From Euglena gracilis (taxonomy: Eukaryota > Euglenida > Euglenophyceae > Euglenales), in contig CP154956.1 in NCBI GenBank assembly GCA_039621445.1, positions 40,016,553-40,080,552 on the forward strand: a stretch of DNA of 64,000 bases, written 5' to 3'. The notes below the pieces were generated by a model. That model worked only from the letters and a program-made list of their open reading frames with translations. It was not told where the DNA came from and did not search any database. The first letter of the stretch is position 1. Every line of letters begins with the position of its first letter. Shown piece by piece: positions 1 through 11,801 of the stretch. The position numbers and the translations under genes are program-made.

Positions 1-639
1 CCAGTCCGGAGATCTGGCCCGAGCAAAAAAGTTGTCTACCGTTTTTTTTTCCCGGAAAATTGCAGGGTCATTTTGGGGTCAAAAAATCGATAAATTCAAA
101 ATATCTCGAAAACGCTGCGGAGTTGAGGAAAAGTAAAGAGGACGTCATTCCACAACTTTGGGACGCCCGATCGATCGGTATGCGCGGTTTGGGCCAACTC
201 CTCGCCTAGCCCGAGATACGGCCGTTTTGGGGTTTTGGGCCAGTTTGGCCAGTTTTGGCCATTTCTGGCCCGTTCGGGGCCCGAAACCGTAAATTGGCCG
301 TATCTCGGGCTAGACGAGGAGTTGCAGCCCAAACCAGGGGGTCAATCATTAGGTTTAGGGGGGGGTTTTGACCGTTTTTTGGGGTTCCCGGGGTCTGGTT
401 GTGCGATTTTGGGCCAGTTTTGGGTATTCGGGGACCCCTGCGCGCGCTGTGAGGGTGGCTGGGCGAGGGGGGGTCGGGTGGCAGGTCGGGACCAAAAATT
501 TTGAAAAAATTTTTTCGCTCAAAAACACTTTTTTTCACTTCCGAACATCAAAAAAAGTGTTTTTGAGCAAAAAAAAATTTTCCGACCCGGACCCCCGCCC
601 CCCGCCCCCACCCGGCTGGGGCCCGCCCCTGGCCGGTGG

Positions 640-1245
640 ACTTAGCCATTTTTGGGTCAAAAAGTCGAAAAAAATCGAAAAAATTTTTTTTGCCCAAAAT
701 CATGTTTTTTGACCTCCTGGACCCGAAAAAAGTGTTTTGGAGCCGAAAACGAGCGTTTTTCGACCCGCCGGCACCCCGTTTTGGACCGCCGACCCATTGA
801 CTTTGGGTCAAACCCGGGTCAAAAAAGTCGAAAAAAATCGAAAAAAATTTTTTTGCCCGAAACGATGTTTTTTGGCCTCCCGGACCCGGAAAAACTGTTT
901 TTGAGCCGAAAACGAGCGTTTTTCGACCCGCCGGCGCCCCGTTTTGGACCGCCGACCGATTGATTTTGGGTCAAAACCGGGTCAAAAAAGTCGAAAAAAA
1001 TCGAAAAAAATTTTTTCGCCCAAAACCATGTTTTTTGGCCTCCCGGACCTGGAAAAAATGGTTTTGAGCTGAAAATGAGCGTTTTTCGACCCGCCGGCGC
1101 CCCGTTTTGGGCCGCCAACCCATTGACTTTGGGTCAAAGCCGGGTCAAAAAAGTCGAAAAAAATCGAAAATTTTTTTTTGCCCCAAAACGATGTTTTTTG
1201 GCCTCCCGGACCGGAAAACTGTGTTTGAGTCGAAAATGAGCGTGT
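640..1245 (+). repeat. About 163-bp tandem subrepeats
   Basis: The segment GGGTCAAA(A) followed by GTCGAAAAAA, an A/T run, GCCCAAAA or similar, a TTTTTTGGCCTCC core, GAGCGTTTTTCGACCCGCC and CCCCGTTTTGG repeats at steps of 151, 163 and 163 bp (anchor GGGTCA at 654, 805, 968 and 1131). Related copies recur at about 2575-2960, 3580-3870 and 4640-4760 in the other higher-order units. Confidence 0.8.
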
Positions 1246-1288
1246 TTTCCCGGGCCGGGTCAGCTCTACGTCACACCCTGGTCGCTGA

Positions 1289-1313
1289 GCTCTTATCTCT
1301 TTAGAGTAAGAGC
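1289..1313 (+). other. Conserved short hairpin, copy 1
   Basis: GCTCTTA and TAAGAGC flank an inner CTCT-TT-AGAG, giving an 11-bp stem with one bulged T. It sits in a conserved context, ACACCCTGGTCGCTGAG before and GAAGCTTACCACC after. Function is unknown; it could be a structured RNA, a protein-binding site or a transposon terminus. Confidence 0.6.
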
Positions 1314-3056
1314 GAAGCTTACCACCCCGGCGACGGGGGGGGTCGGACCCCCTGGCCCCCCGCCCCCCCCCCCCCCCCGCCCCCCCCCGCCCCCCCCCCC
1401 CCCGCCCCCCCCCCCCCGCCCGCCCTGGGTAGGTCCAGCCACCCGAGGATTATCGATGTGATTGGATTTCCGGGCCCCCAAAGTGAATAGCCTATAGGTT
1501 AGGAGAGGTTCCCTAGTTTCTCCAGAGCCCTTCGGTTACCCGTAACTCCCCGCCAGTCCGGAGATATGGCCCGAGCAAAAAAGTTGTCTACCGTTTTTTT
1601 TTCCGGGGAAATTGCAGGGTCGTTTTGGGGTCAAAAAATCGAAAAATTCAAAATATCTCGAAAACGCTGCGGAGTTGTAAAAAAGTGAAGAGGACGTCCT
1701 TCCTCAACTTTGGGACGCCCGATCGATCGGTATGCGCGATTTGGGACAACTCGTCGCCTAGCCCGAGATACGGCCGTTTTGGGAGTTTTGGGCCAATTTT
1801 GCCAGTTCTGGCCGTGTCGGGCCTGTACGGGGCCCGAAACCGTAAATTGCCCGTATCGCTTGACGAGGAGTTGGAACCCAAACCAGGGGGTCAATCATTA
1901 GGTTTAGGGGGGGGTTTTGACCGTTTTTTGGGGTTCCCGGGATCTGGTTGTGCCATTTTGGGCCATTTTTGGGTATTCGGGGACCCAACGGGCGCCGTCA
2001 GGGCCGCCGGGCTCGGGGTCCAAAAATCGAAAATTTCAAAATATCTCGAAAACGCTGCGGAGTTGAGGAAAAGTGATGGCGACCTTATTTGACGACCTTG
2101 GAACGCCCTATCGATCGGTATGCGCGATTTGGGACAACTCGTCGCCTAGCCCGAGATACGGCCGTTTTGGGAGTTTTGGGCCAATATTGCCAGTTCTGGT
2201 CCGTTCGGGGCCCGAAACCGTAAATTGGCCGTATCTCGGGCTAGACGGGGAGTTGGGACCCAAACTGGGGTCAAACATTACGTTTAGGGGGGGGGTTTTG
2301 ACCGTTTTCTGGGGTTCCCGGGGTCTGGTTGTGCGATTTTGGGCCAGTTTTGGTTGTTCGGGGACCCCACCGGGCGCCGTCAGGGCGGCTGGGCGAGGGG
2401 GGGGCGGGTCGGGTGGCAGGTCGGGACCCAAAATTTTGAAAAAATTTTTTTTGCTCAAAAACACTTTTTTTTCACTTCAGAACATCAAAAAAGTGTTTTT
2501 GAGCGAAAAAAAAATTTTCCGACCCGGACCCCCCCCCCTGGCTGGGGCCCGCCCCACTGGCCGGTGGACTTAGCCATTTTTGGGTCAAAAAGTCGAAAAA
2601 ATTCGAAAAAAAATTTTTGGCCCAAAACCATGATTTTTGACCTCCCGCACCCGAAAAAAGTGTTTTCGAGCCAAAATTGAGCGTTTTTCGACCCGCCAGC
2701 GCCCCGTTTTGGGCCGCCAACCCATTACTTTGGGTCAAAACCGGGTCAAAAAAGTCGAAAAAAAGCGAAAAAAATTTTTTGCCCCAAAACGATGTTTTTT
2801 GGCCTCCCGGACCCGGAAAGCCTGTGTTTGAGCCGAGAATGAGCGTTTTTCGACCCGCCACCGCCCCGTTTTGGGCCACCAACACATGACTTTGGGTCAA
2901 AACCAGGTCAAAAAAGTCGAAAAAAATCGAAAAAATTTTTTGGCCCCAAAACGAAAATGTTTTTTTTTCCCGGGCCGGGCCGTGGTGGCCTCCCAAAGAG
3001 CTCAGCGTCCGGCCCTCCGCTCGTTTCCCCGGTCGGAGCTCATCTCTTGCGGGTGG

Positions 3057-3057
<1 letters not shown>

Positions 3058-3108
<51 letters not shown>

Positions 3109-3135
3109 CCCCCCCCGCTCCCCCCCCCCCCCTCA
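3058..3135. repeat. Long poly-C tract
   Basis: A C run of about 50 bases is followed by C-rich sequence broken by single G or T. Similar tracts are at about 1356-1423 and 3974-4043 in matching places of the neighbouring units. Exact run lengths should not be trusted in an assembly. The G-rich strand could form quadruplexes. Confidence 0.85.
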
Positions 3136-3939
3136 CCGCCCCCCGCTGAGCTCTTATCCGGAGTCCCCTCCCCCCCTCCTGGCGTGAGTAGGCCCGGCAC
3201 CCGCGGATTATCGATGTGATGGCTTTCGGGAAAGTAATAGCCTATAGGTTAGGGGACGTCCCTAGTTTCTCCAGAGCCCGTCGAGTTGCCCGCAACTCCG
3301 CGCCAGTCCGGAGATCTGGCCGAGCAAAAAAGTTGTCTACCGTTTTTTTTCCAAAGAAAGTTTGTTGGACCGGCAACAGGGGGTCATTTTTGGGGTCAAA
3401 AAATCGAAAAATTCAAAATATCTCGAAAACGCCGGGGAGTTGAGAAAAACTAAAGAGTACCTCATTCCACAACTTTGGGACGCCCCATCCACCGGTATTC
3501 GCAGTTTGGGCCAACTCCCCGCCTGGCCCGAGATATGGCCGTTTTTCGGTCCAAATGGCTGTTTTGTGCACTTTTCCCACTGTCCGACTTAGCCGTTTTC
3601 GGGCCAAAAAGGCGAAAAAAATCGACAAAATTTTTTTCGCCCAAAACCATGTTTTTGGGCCTCCCGGACCCGGAAAAAGTGTTTTTGAGCTGAAAATGAG
3701 CGTTTTTCGACCCGCTAGCGCCCCGTTTTGGTTCGCCAACCCATTGACTTTGGGTCAAAACTGGGTCAAAAAAGTCGAAAAAAATCGAAAAAAAATTTTT
3801 CGCCCAAAACCATGTTTTTTTGGCCTCCTGGACCCGGAAAACATGTTTTTGAGCTGAAAATGAGCGTTTTTCGCCGGCCGGGCCGGAATGGTCCCCCGTG
3901 GGTCCCCAAAGAGCTTCTACGTCACACCCTGGTCGCTGA

Positions 3940-3964
3940 GCTCTTATCTCTTTAGAGTAAGAGC
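3940..3964 (+). other. Conserved short hairpin, copy 2
   Basis: This is the same stem and flanks as the copy at 1289-1313, in the third higher-order unit. A truncated half copy (CGCTGAGCTCTTATC) lies near 3142 and lacks the second arm. Confidence 0.6.
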
Positions 3965-4762
3965 GAAGCTTACCACCCCCCCCCGAAACCCCCCCTGACC
4001 CCCCCGCCCCCCCCCCCCCGCCCCCCGCCCTCCCCGCCCCCCCTGGGTAGGCCCGGGCACCCGCGGATTATCGATGTGACCTGATTTCGGGACCCGAAAG
4101 GTTAATAGCCTATAGGTTAGGAGACGGTCCCTAGTTTGTCCAGAGCCCTTAGGTTGCCCGCAACTCCGCGCCAGGCCGGAGATCTGGCCCGAGCAAAAAA
4201 GTTGTCTACCGTTTTTTTTCCAAAGAAAGTTTGTTGGACCGGCAACAGGGGGTCATTTTTGGGGTCAAAAAATCGAAAAATTCAAAATATCTCGAAAACG
4301 CCGGGGAGTTGAGAAAAACTAAAGAGTACCTCATTCCACAACTTTGGGACGCCCTATCCACCGGTATGCGCGGTTTGGGCCAACTCCCCGCCTGGGCCGA
4401 GATATGGTCGTTTTGGGGTTTCGCCAGGGGGGGACTCTGCCATTTGGAGCCCAAAATGGGCCCAAAAACCAGTTTTTGCAAAATATCTCCAAAATGGTGG
4501 GGAGTTGAAAAAAATGTCCGGAGACCTAATTTGGAGCCCTTGGAACGCCCTATCTACTGGTATTTTGATTTCCCCGCAACTCCCCGTCTAGCCCTAGATA
4601 CGGCCGTTTTCAGGTCCAAATGGCCGTTTTGTACACTTTTCCCTCTGTCCGACTTAGCCGTTTTCGGGCCAAAACGTCCAAAAAAATCGAAAAAATTTTT
4701 TTTGCCCGAAACCATATTTTTTGGCCTCCTGGACCCGGAAAAAGTGTTTTCGAGTTGAAAAT

Positions 4763-7700
4763 TGGCCATTGTGACGCCGGATGGCCATCATGACCCCGGA
4801 TGGCCATCATGACCAATGATGGCCGTCATGCCCAATGATGGCCATCATGACCAATGATGGCCATCATGACCAATGATGGCCATCATGACCAATGATGGCC
4901 ATCATGACCCCGGATGGCCATCATGACCCCGGATGGCCATCATGACCCCGGATGGCCATCATGACCCCGGATGGCCATCATGACCCCGGATGGCCATCAT
5001 GACCAATGATGGCCATGATGACCCCGGATGGCCATGATGACCAATGATGGCCATCATGACCAATGATGGCCATCATGACCCCGGATGGCCATCATGACCC
5101 CGGATGGCCATCATGACCCCGGATGGCCATCATGCCCAATGATGGCCATCATGCCCAATGATGGCCATCATGACCAATGATGGCCATCGTGACCAATGAT
5201 GGCCATCATGACCAATGATGGCCATCATGACCCCGGATGGCCATCATTACCCCGGATGGCCATCATGACCCCGGATGGCCATCATGATCCCGGATGGCCA
5301 TCATGATCCGGATGGCCATCATGACCAATCATGGCCATCATGACCAATGATGGCCATCATGCCCAATGATGGCCATCATGACCAATGATGGCCGTCGTGC
5401 ATGATTGGTCATGATGGCCATCATGACCCCGGATGGCCATCATGACCCCGGATGGCCATCATGACCCCGGATGGCCATTATGACCAATGATGGCCATCAT
5501 GACCAATGATGGCCATCATGACCCCGGATGGCCCTCATGACCCGGATGGCCATCATGACCAATCATGGCCATCATGACCAATGATGGCCATCATGCCCAA
5601 TGATGGCCATCATGACCAATGATGGCCGTCGTGCCCAATGATGGCCATCATGCCCAATGATGGCCATCATGACCAATGATGGCCATCATGACCAATGATG
5701 GCCATCATGACCCCGGATGGCCATCATGACCCCGGATGGCCATCATGACCCCGGATGGCCATCATGACCCCGGATGGCCATCATGACCCCGGATGGCCAT
5801 CATGACCCCGGATGGCCATCATGACCCCGGATGGCCATGATGACCAATGATGGCCATCATGACCCCGGATGGCCATCATGACCCCGGATGGCCATCATGA
5901 CCCCGGATGGCCATCATGACCCCGGATGGCCATCATGACCCCGGATGGCCATCATGACCCCGGATGGCCATCATTACCCCGGATGGCCATCATGCCCAAT
6001 GATGGCCATCATGACCAATGATGGCCGTCGTGCCCAATGATGGCCATCATGCCCCAGGATGGCCATCATGACCAATGATGGCCATCATGACCAATGATGG
6101 CCATCATGACCCCGGATGGCCATCATGACCCCGGATGGCCATCATGACCCCGGATGGCCATCATGACCCCGGATGGCCATCATGACCCCGGATGGCCATC
6201 ATGACCCCGGATGGCCATCATGATCCCGGATGGCCATCATGACCCCGGATGGCCATCATGATCCCGGATGGCCATCATTACCCCGGATGGCCATCATGCC
6301 CAATGATGGCCATCATGACCAATGATGGCCGTCGTGCATGATTGGTCATGATGGCCATCATGACCCCGGATGGCCATCATGACCCCCCCCCCCCCCCGGA
6401 TGGCCCCCCCCCCCCCGGTAGGCCATCATGTGCCCGGATGGCCATTATGACCAATGATGGCCATCATGACCAATGATGGCCATCATGACCCCGGATGGCC
6501 ATCATGACCCCGGATGGCCATCATGACCAATCATGGCCATCATGACCAATGATGGCCATCATGCCCAATGATGGCCATCATGACCAATGATGGCCGTCGT
6601 GCCCAATGATGGCCATCATGCCCAATGATGGCCATCATGACCAATGATGGCCATCATGACCAATGATGGCCATCATGACCCCGGATGGCCATCATGACCC
6701 CGGATGGCCATCATGACCCCGGATGGCCATCATGACCCCGGATGGCCATCATGACCCCGGATGGCCATCATGACCCCGGATGGCCATCATGACCCCGGAT
6801 GGCCATGATGACCAATGATGGCCATCATGACCCCGGATGGCCATCATGACCCCGGATGGCCATCATGACCAATGATGGCCATCATGACCAATGATGGCCA
6901 TCATGACCCCGGATGGCCATCATGACCCCGGATGGCCATCATGACCCCGGATGGCCATCATGACCCCGGAGGGCCATCACCCCCCCCCCCCCCCCCCCCC
7001 TCCCCCCCCCCCCCCCCCCCCCCCCCCCTCATGAATCCCAGATGGCCAGCATGCCCCCGGATGGCCATCATGATCCCGGATGGCCATCATTACCCCGGAT
7101 GGCCATCATGCCCAATGATGGCCATCATGACCAATGATGGCCGTCGTGCCCAATGATGGCCATCATGACCCCGGATGGCCATCATGACCAATGATGGCCA
7201 TCATGACCAATGATGGCCATCATGACCCCGGATGGCCATCATGACCCCGGATGGCCATCATGACCCCGGATGGCCATCATGACCCCGGATGGCCATCATG
7301 ACCCCGGATGGCCATCATGACCCCGGATGGCCATCATGACCCCGGATGGCCATCATGACCCCGGATGGCCATCATGATCCCGGATGGCCATCATTACCCC
7401 CCATCATGCCCAATGGCCATCATGCCCATCATGATGGCCATCATGCCCAATGATGGCCATCATGACCATGATGGCCATCATGTCCATCATTGGCCATCAT
7501 GACCCCGGATGGCCATCATGACCCCGGATGGCCATCATGACCCCGGATGGCCATCATGACCCCGGATGGCCATCATGACCCCGGATGGCCCTCATGACCC
7601 GGATGGCCATCATGACCAATCATGGCCATCATGACCAATGATGGCCATCATGCCCAATGATGGCCATCATGACCAATGATGGCCGTCGTGCCCAATGATG

Positions 7701-8937
7701 GCCATCATGCCCAATGATGGCCATCATGACCAATGATGGCCATCATGACCAATGATGGCCATCATGACCCCGGATGGCCATCATGACCCCGGATGGCCAT
7801 CATGACCCCGGATGGCCATCATGACCCCGGATGGCCATCATGACCCCCGATGGCCATCATGACCCCGGATGGCCATCATGACCCCGGATGGCCATGATGA
7901 CCAATGATGGCCATCATGACCCCGGATGGCCATCATGACCCCGGATGGCCATCATGACCCCGGATGGCCATCATGATCCCGGATGGCCATCATGACCCCG
8001 GATGGCCATCATGATCCCGGATGGCCATCATTACCCCGGATGGCCATCATGCCCAATGATGGCCATCATGACCAATGATGGCCGTCGTGCCCAATGATGG
8101 CCATCATGCCCAATGATGGCCATCATGACCAATGATGGCCATCATGACCAATGATGGCCATCATGACCCCGGATGGCCATCATGACCCCGGATGGCCATC
8201 ATGACCCCGGATGGCCATCATGACCCCGGATGGCCATCATGACCCCGGATGGCCATCATGACCCCGGATGGCCATCATGATCCCGGATGGCCATCATGAC
8301 CCCGGATGGCCATCATGATCCCGGATGGCCATCATTACCCCGGATGGCCATCATGCCCAATGATGGCCATCATGACCAATGATGGCCGTCGTGCATGATT
8401 GGTCATGATGGCCATCATGACCCCGGATGGCCATCATGACCCCGGATGGCCATCATGACCCCGGATGGCCATCATGACCCCGGATGGCCATCATGACCAA
8501 TGATGGCCATCATGACCCCGGATGGCCCTCATGACCCGGATGGCCATCATGACCAATCATGGCCATCATGACCAATGATGGCCATCATGCCCAATGATGG
8601 CCATCATGACCAATGATGGCCGTCGTGCCCAATGATGGCCATCATGCCCAATGATGGCCATCATGACCAATGATGGCCATCATGACCAATGATGGCCAAT
8701 CATGACCCCCCGGAGGCCATCATGACCCCGGATGGCCATCATGACCCCGGATGGCCATCATGACCACCCGGATAGCCATCATGACCCCGGATGGCCATCA
8801 TGACCCCGGATGGCCATCATGCCCCGGAATGGCCATGATGACCCAATGATGGCCATCATGACCCCCGGATGGCCATCATGACCCCGATGGCCATCATGAC
8901 CCCCCGGATGGCCATCATGATCCCGGATGGCCATCCT
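4763..8937. repeat. 19-bp minisatellite, about 220 units
   Basis: The unit is ATGGCCATCATGACCCCGG or the variant ending in CCAATG. Every full unit carries the 10-bp palindrome GATGGCCATC. Variants come in blocks, and markers recur at set distances: a flipped unit (GTCGTGCATGATTGGTC) near 5395, 6331 and 8388, and a short unit (CCCTCATGACCCGG) near 5532, 7590 and 8527, so steps of about 936 and 2057 bp both appear. Poly-C runs interrupt it at 6383-6417 and 6976-7030. There are no coding frames, and no spacer diversity that would suggest CRISPR. Confidence 0.95.
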
Positions 8938-9086
8938 AGAAATCCAGTCGCTCACAACTGAGAAAAAAATTCCGGGAACGGAGCAGGGATCATGGTGATA
9001 ATCCTCGGTTTTCATGGTCTACCCAGAGGGGGGGGGAGAGGGCGGGGGTCCAACCCCCTCCCCTTTTCCCTGGTGGTAAGCTTCTC

Positions 9087-9110
9087 TCTTACCCATAAAG
9101 GGATAAGAGC
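9087..9110 (-). other. Conserved short hairpin, inverted copy with changed stem
   Basis: On the minus strand this reads CTCTTAT-CCC, a short T/A loop, GGG-TAAGAG, preceded by CGCTGAG and followed by GAAGCTTACCACCA. The apical pairs are CCC:GGG where copies 1 and 2 have CTCT:AGAG, so both arms changed together and the fold is kept. It lies outside the satellite, past the minisatellite, in opposite orientation. Confidence 0.6.
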
Positions 9111-9130
9111 TCAGCGGCCCCCACCTATTG

Positions 9131-9190
9131 CTTAAAATGGCCTAAATTGGGCTAAAATGACCTAAAATGGCCTAAACTGGCCTAAAATGG
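9131..9190. repeat. 10-bp tandem repeat, AT-rich
   Basis: About six copies of CCTAAAATGG and close variants lie between the inverted hairpin copy and the first exon-like block. A few loose relatives (AAATGGCC) occur near 36790-36900. Confidence 0.7.
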
Positions 9191-9554
9191 GTAAATTTGG
9201 TCTTGACCATAGGTGCTTGCACACCGCCAATGAGTTCGGGTGGAGTCTGCGCATGCTTGCCGCGGAAACTGCTCTTCTTGGAATTTCCACTGGAAGGCTA
9301 CTGCCACTGGTGTGGATTAGGGTCTGCAGGGAAAAGCACGGGGGGGGGGGATACTGTGGTGGCTCCACATCCATCCAGGCAGCCTCCCAGAACCCAACGG
9401 CTGGATGCTGTCCACCGACGATGCGGCGCCGAATTTAATAATATTTGTCCATTGCCGCCCCTGCCTCTCCGCAGAGAAGGACTTGCACCGCCGCGCGCAC
9501 CATCGGACCCGGCTGTGTTCCAAGGTTTTGTGTTGCATTGCGGTGGGGCCACAG

Positions 9555-9749
9555 TGGTGTGCCTGGGGGGGCATTGCCCCCGACACCAGCGGCCTGCCCC
9601 CAAACACGTCGCAACTGTCCCTGGCGGTGCGGCTGACGGGCACTGTCTCCGCTGTGCCGGTCCAGCGGTGCACCACCGTGACCATCGACCTGGTCCCCAC
9701 CGCCACCGTGCCCTGTGCCGAGGACCGTCTTTGTGCCTCGAAGGTGAAG
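9555..9749 (+). CDS. Exon candidate, extracellular-type domain
   Basis: A 65-codon open block preceded by GGGGCCACAG and followed by GTGAGG. The peptide has beta-strand-like alternation (LSLAVRLTGTVSAVPVQ, then VTIDLVPTATVP), three Cys in its second half, and the sequon NTS. This is the best-formed first exon of the set; no start codon or signal peptide was found upstream, so the true 5' end is missing or further left. Confidence 0.5.
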
Positions 9750-10480
9750 GTGAGGGTGAGCACATTCGCTTGGTATGCAAAGAATTCTTGCTGCCTGCCA
9801 CAGAACGAATCCCATGGGCGGGCGGATTCGAATTACAAGGTTGCATTTTTTATAACCCGGAAAGTGTATATTTACCTACGATTTCAGTTCTTTTGCTCAA
9901 TGTGGGAAATAGAGGCACTCTTTTTTTCTCCCAACTGTGTTTGTCGTACGCTTTAAAAAGGAAGAGTACCGAATTTGCCCGTTTTGTATTTCTCATCCTG
10001 CATGTCAATTGAAAGTCCCCACCCTTTTCTAAGCACCACCTTGTGTAAGCATCCTCCCCCCCAGTTCTTGACCATCTCTTTAAAGATCATCTTCTCGGGA
10101 GGCTTATTTTGTTGGCGGTTTTAAACTTAAATTTTCTAAAAAAATTTGAATTCGAATTTCTAAAATTTCTCAAAAGTTTCGAATTTTAGAAACTTCTGAA
10201 GCTTGATTTGGTCAGATGTTGTTGATTTTTGCATCCAAATGCCCGTAAGTTCCACAGTGGACTTTCAAAACCAGGGTAATTTCTCACTTTTTTTTTTTTT
10301 GGCGTGAAGCGCCGGATTTACTTTGCAGTCAAAATTTTCACCCTTGTCTAACATCCCCCCTCGGTTCTCATCCACATTATGGCAAACTAAGCCCCCCCCC
10401 CCCCCGGTTCTGAACCATCTTTTCCGTTCTTCGACGTACTCGCACCAGACTCACAGCAGACGGACCTCCAGCCACCTCAG

Positions 10481-10563
10481 CATTGTCGCTGAGCTCTTAC
10501 GTTGGCCAGGCCGATAGCACCATCATCGCTAAGGTGACGACCGACGATTCCCCACTAGTCAAT
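10481..10563 (+). CDS. Exon candidate
   Basis: It is bounded by CCACCTCAG and the near-consensus donor GTAAGT. The reading is SYVGQADSTIIAKVTTDD in the frame that avoids the stop after GRPGR. Its first bases share CGCTGAGCTCTTA with the hairpin family, so part may be repeat-derived. Confidence 0.45.
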
Positions 10564-11196
10564 GTAAGTGGCTTCACATGGACGATCATCCAGTGGGCTC
10601 TGGGCTACCTCACCTGTACCTCCCCCCCAATTCACTTGCTTGCACCCCACTGATCATCTTCTGTTCCAGATGCCGCTTAAAATGTTGGCTGGCTCTGTGT
10701 TATCTTTGTGACGTTGTGTTATTTTTTTGGTCATTTGCGTGTCCCAATCATCTGATGACCAATGGAGGAGAAAGCAAGCACTTTCTTTTGTTGCGTTTTG
10801 TGTGTGTGTTTTACCTCTGTATCCAATTTTTGTCGGCTTTTCTTGTCGGTTCATTGTCTTTTTTTTGACAGTATGTGGTCAAATTGGTTGTTTTTTTTGG
10901 CTGACAAATCAGAATGCTCTCAAATTTTTTTGGAATTTTTCGTCCTGCCAAGAGCCTTAAATTGAATTTCCATTTTTCTGCACGCGTATGTATCTCTTGC
11001 CCCCCTCCCACGGTGGCGGTTGTGCACGAACCACATGCGCGCTCCAATCTTGTCACACACCATTCCTTTCACCGACGTGCCCCATCCCTCCACTTTGGTG
11101 CCTCTGCGTACCTCCGCCTTTCCTCTTTCCCCGCCGAAAGGCACGGGGAGGCAGGGCCCGCTGCCGCCGGCCTAGGCCTCCCTGTCACCACTGCAG

Positions 11197-11289
11197 GGCC
11201 CACCGCGGCGCTCCTCTTGCCCCTCGTGCCGGCCACCACCAACCTCACCGCCACGGTGGTCGCCGGGGATGTCCAGCGCTCGCCTGGCG
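11197..11289 (+). CDS. Exon candidate, extracellular-type
   Basis: It is preceded by CACCACTGCAG and followed by GTGCCT. It reads LLPLVPATTNLTATVVAGD with the sequon NLT, similar in style to the block at 9555. Confidence 0.4.
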
Positions 11290-11658
11290 GTGCCTCGGTT
11301 TTTTTTTTTTGGCTTCATCTGCTGTCCGTCACAGTAGCGCGATGGGGTAAATTGGGGGACTTGTGTTGATTTTGGGCGGCAGCCGATCGGAAGTATGTCC
11401 GGAGAGCCCAGTGGTCTGGAATAACACATTGCCTTATTGCAGTGTAATTTTTGCTTCCCCGCCTGCAGGAGTCAACCACTCGAACTTTTATTGCAAGGAC
11501 TCCCGCCACAAAATTTCAATACGAAGCGCGCCAGGAACACCGCCTGTCTTAGCCCTGCCCTCACATCGTCCACCAATGTCCTACACGATGTCTTTCCCCA
11601 CCAGCTTTACCTGACTCTCTGCTGGAAAACCCCACCAAGGATACGATGGAGGCTACAG

Positions 11659-11801
11659 CGCTGCCCCTGCCTTCGGCCGCTCCATGACGTGCCAGGCCAC
11701 CGTGACCGCCTTGGGGGTGGCTCCTGCCGTTGTGCTGGACATCATCCAGACGCAGTGCTCCGCTGACACGGCCTCCGATTGGGCTGCGGCAGGCCCCCTT
11801 G
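11659..11801 (+). CDS. Exon candidate with paired Cys
   Basis: The acceptor is GAGGCTACAG. The frame reads SMTCQATVTALGVAPAVVL and then IIQTQCSADTASDW, with two Cys about 24 residues apart as in an Ig-like or fibronectin-like fold. The frame runs into a stop at 11807, so the donor is inferred at GTCTTG just before it. The middle of the block is clearer than its ends. Confidence 0.45.

Larger units (their letters stand above)
1..4762. repeat. Higher-order satellite, four units
   Basis: The block restarts with the same opening (CCAGTCCGGAGAT or close variants, then GGCC(C)GAGCAAAAAAG) at 1, 1553, 3303 and 4171, giving unit lengths of 1552, 1750 and 868 bp plus a partial last unit. Each unit runs in order: a module with TCTCGAAAACGC and GGAGTTGA; one or more 150-165 bp subrepeats rich in A/T runs; a long C tract in the first three units; and a conserved tail with ATTATCGATGTGA and ATAGCCTATAGGTTAGG. 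Open frames inside are proline, glycine or phenylalanine rich shadows of the repeat and are not believed. Satellite or spacer DNA is the likely nature. Confidence 0.85.

Noticed and set aside
1480-1510. Telomere-like CCTATAGGTTAGG
   Set aside because: It occurs once per satellite unit and is not a tandem telomeric hexa- or heptamer array.
2472-3200. 242-codon Gly/Phe-rich frame on the minus strand and Pro-rich frames on plus
   Set aside because: They are made by poly-C/G tracts and satellite subrepeats.
4763-8937. CRISPR-like regular array
   Set aside because: Units are contiguous 19-bp repeats without unique spacers and the genome is eukaryotic; it is a minisatellite.
10009-10268. MITE with ends TTGAAAGTCC / GGACTTTCAA
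   Set aside because: Only 10-12 bases match, and no target duplication or second copy was seen.
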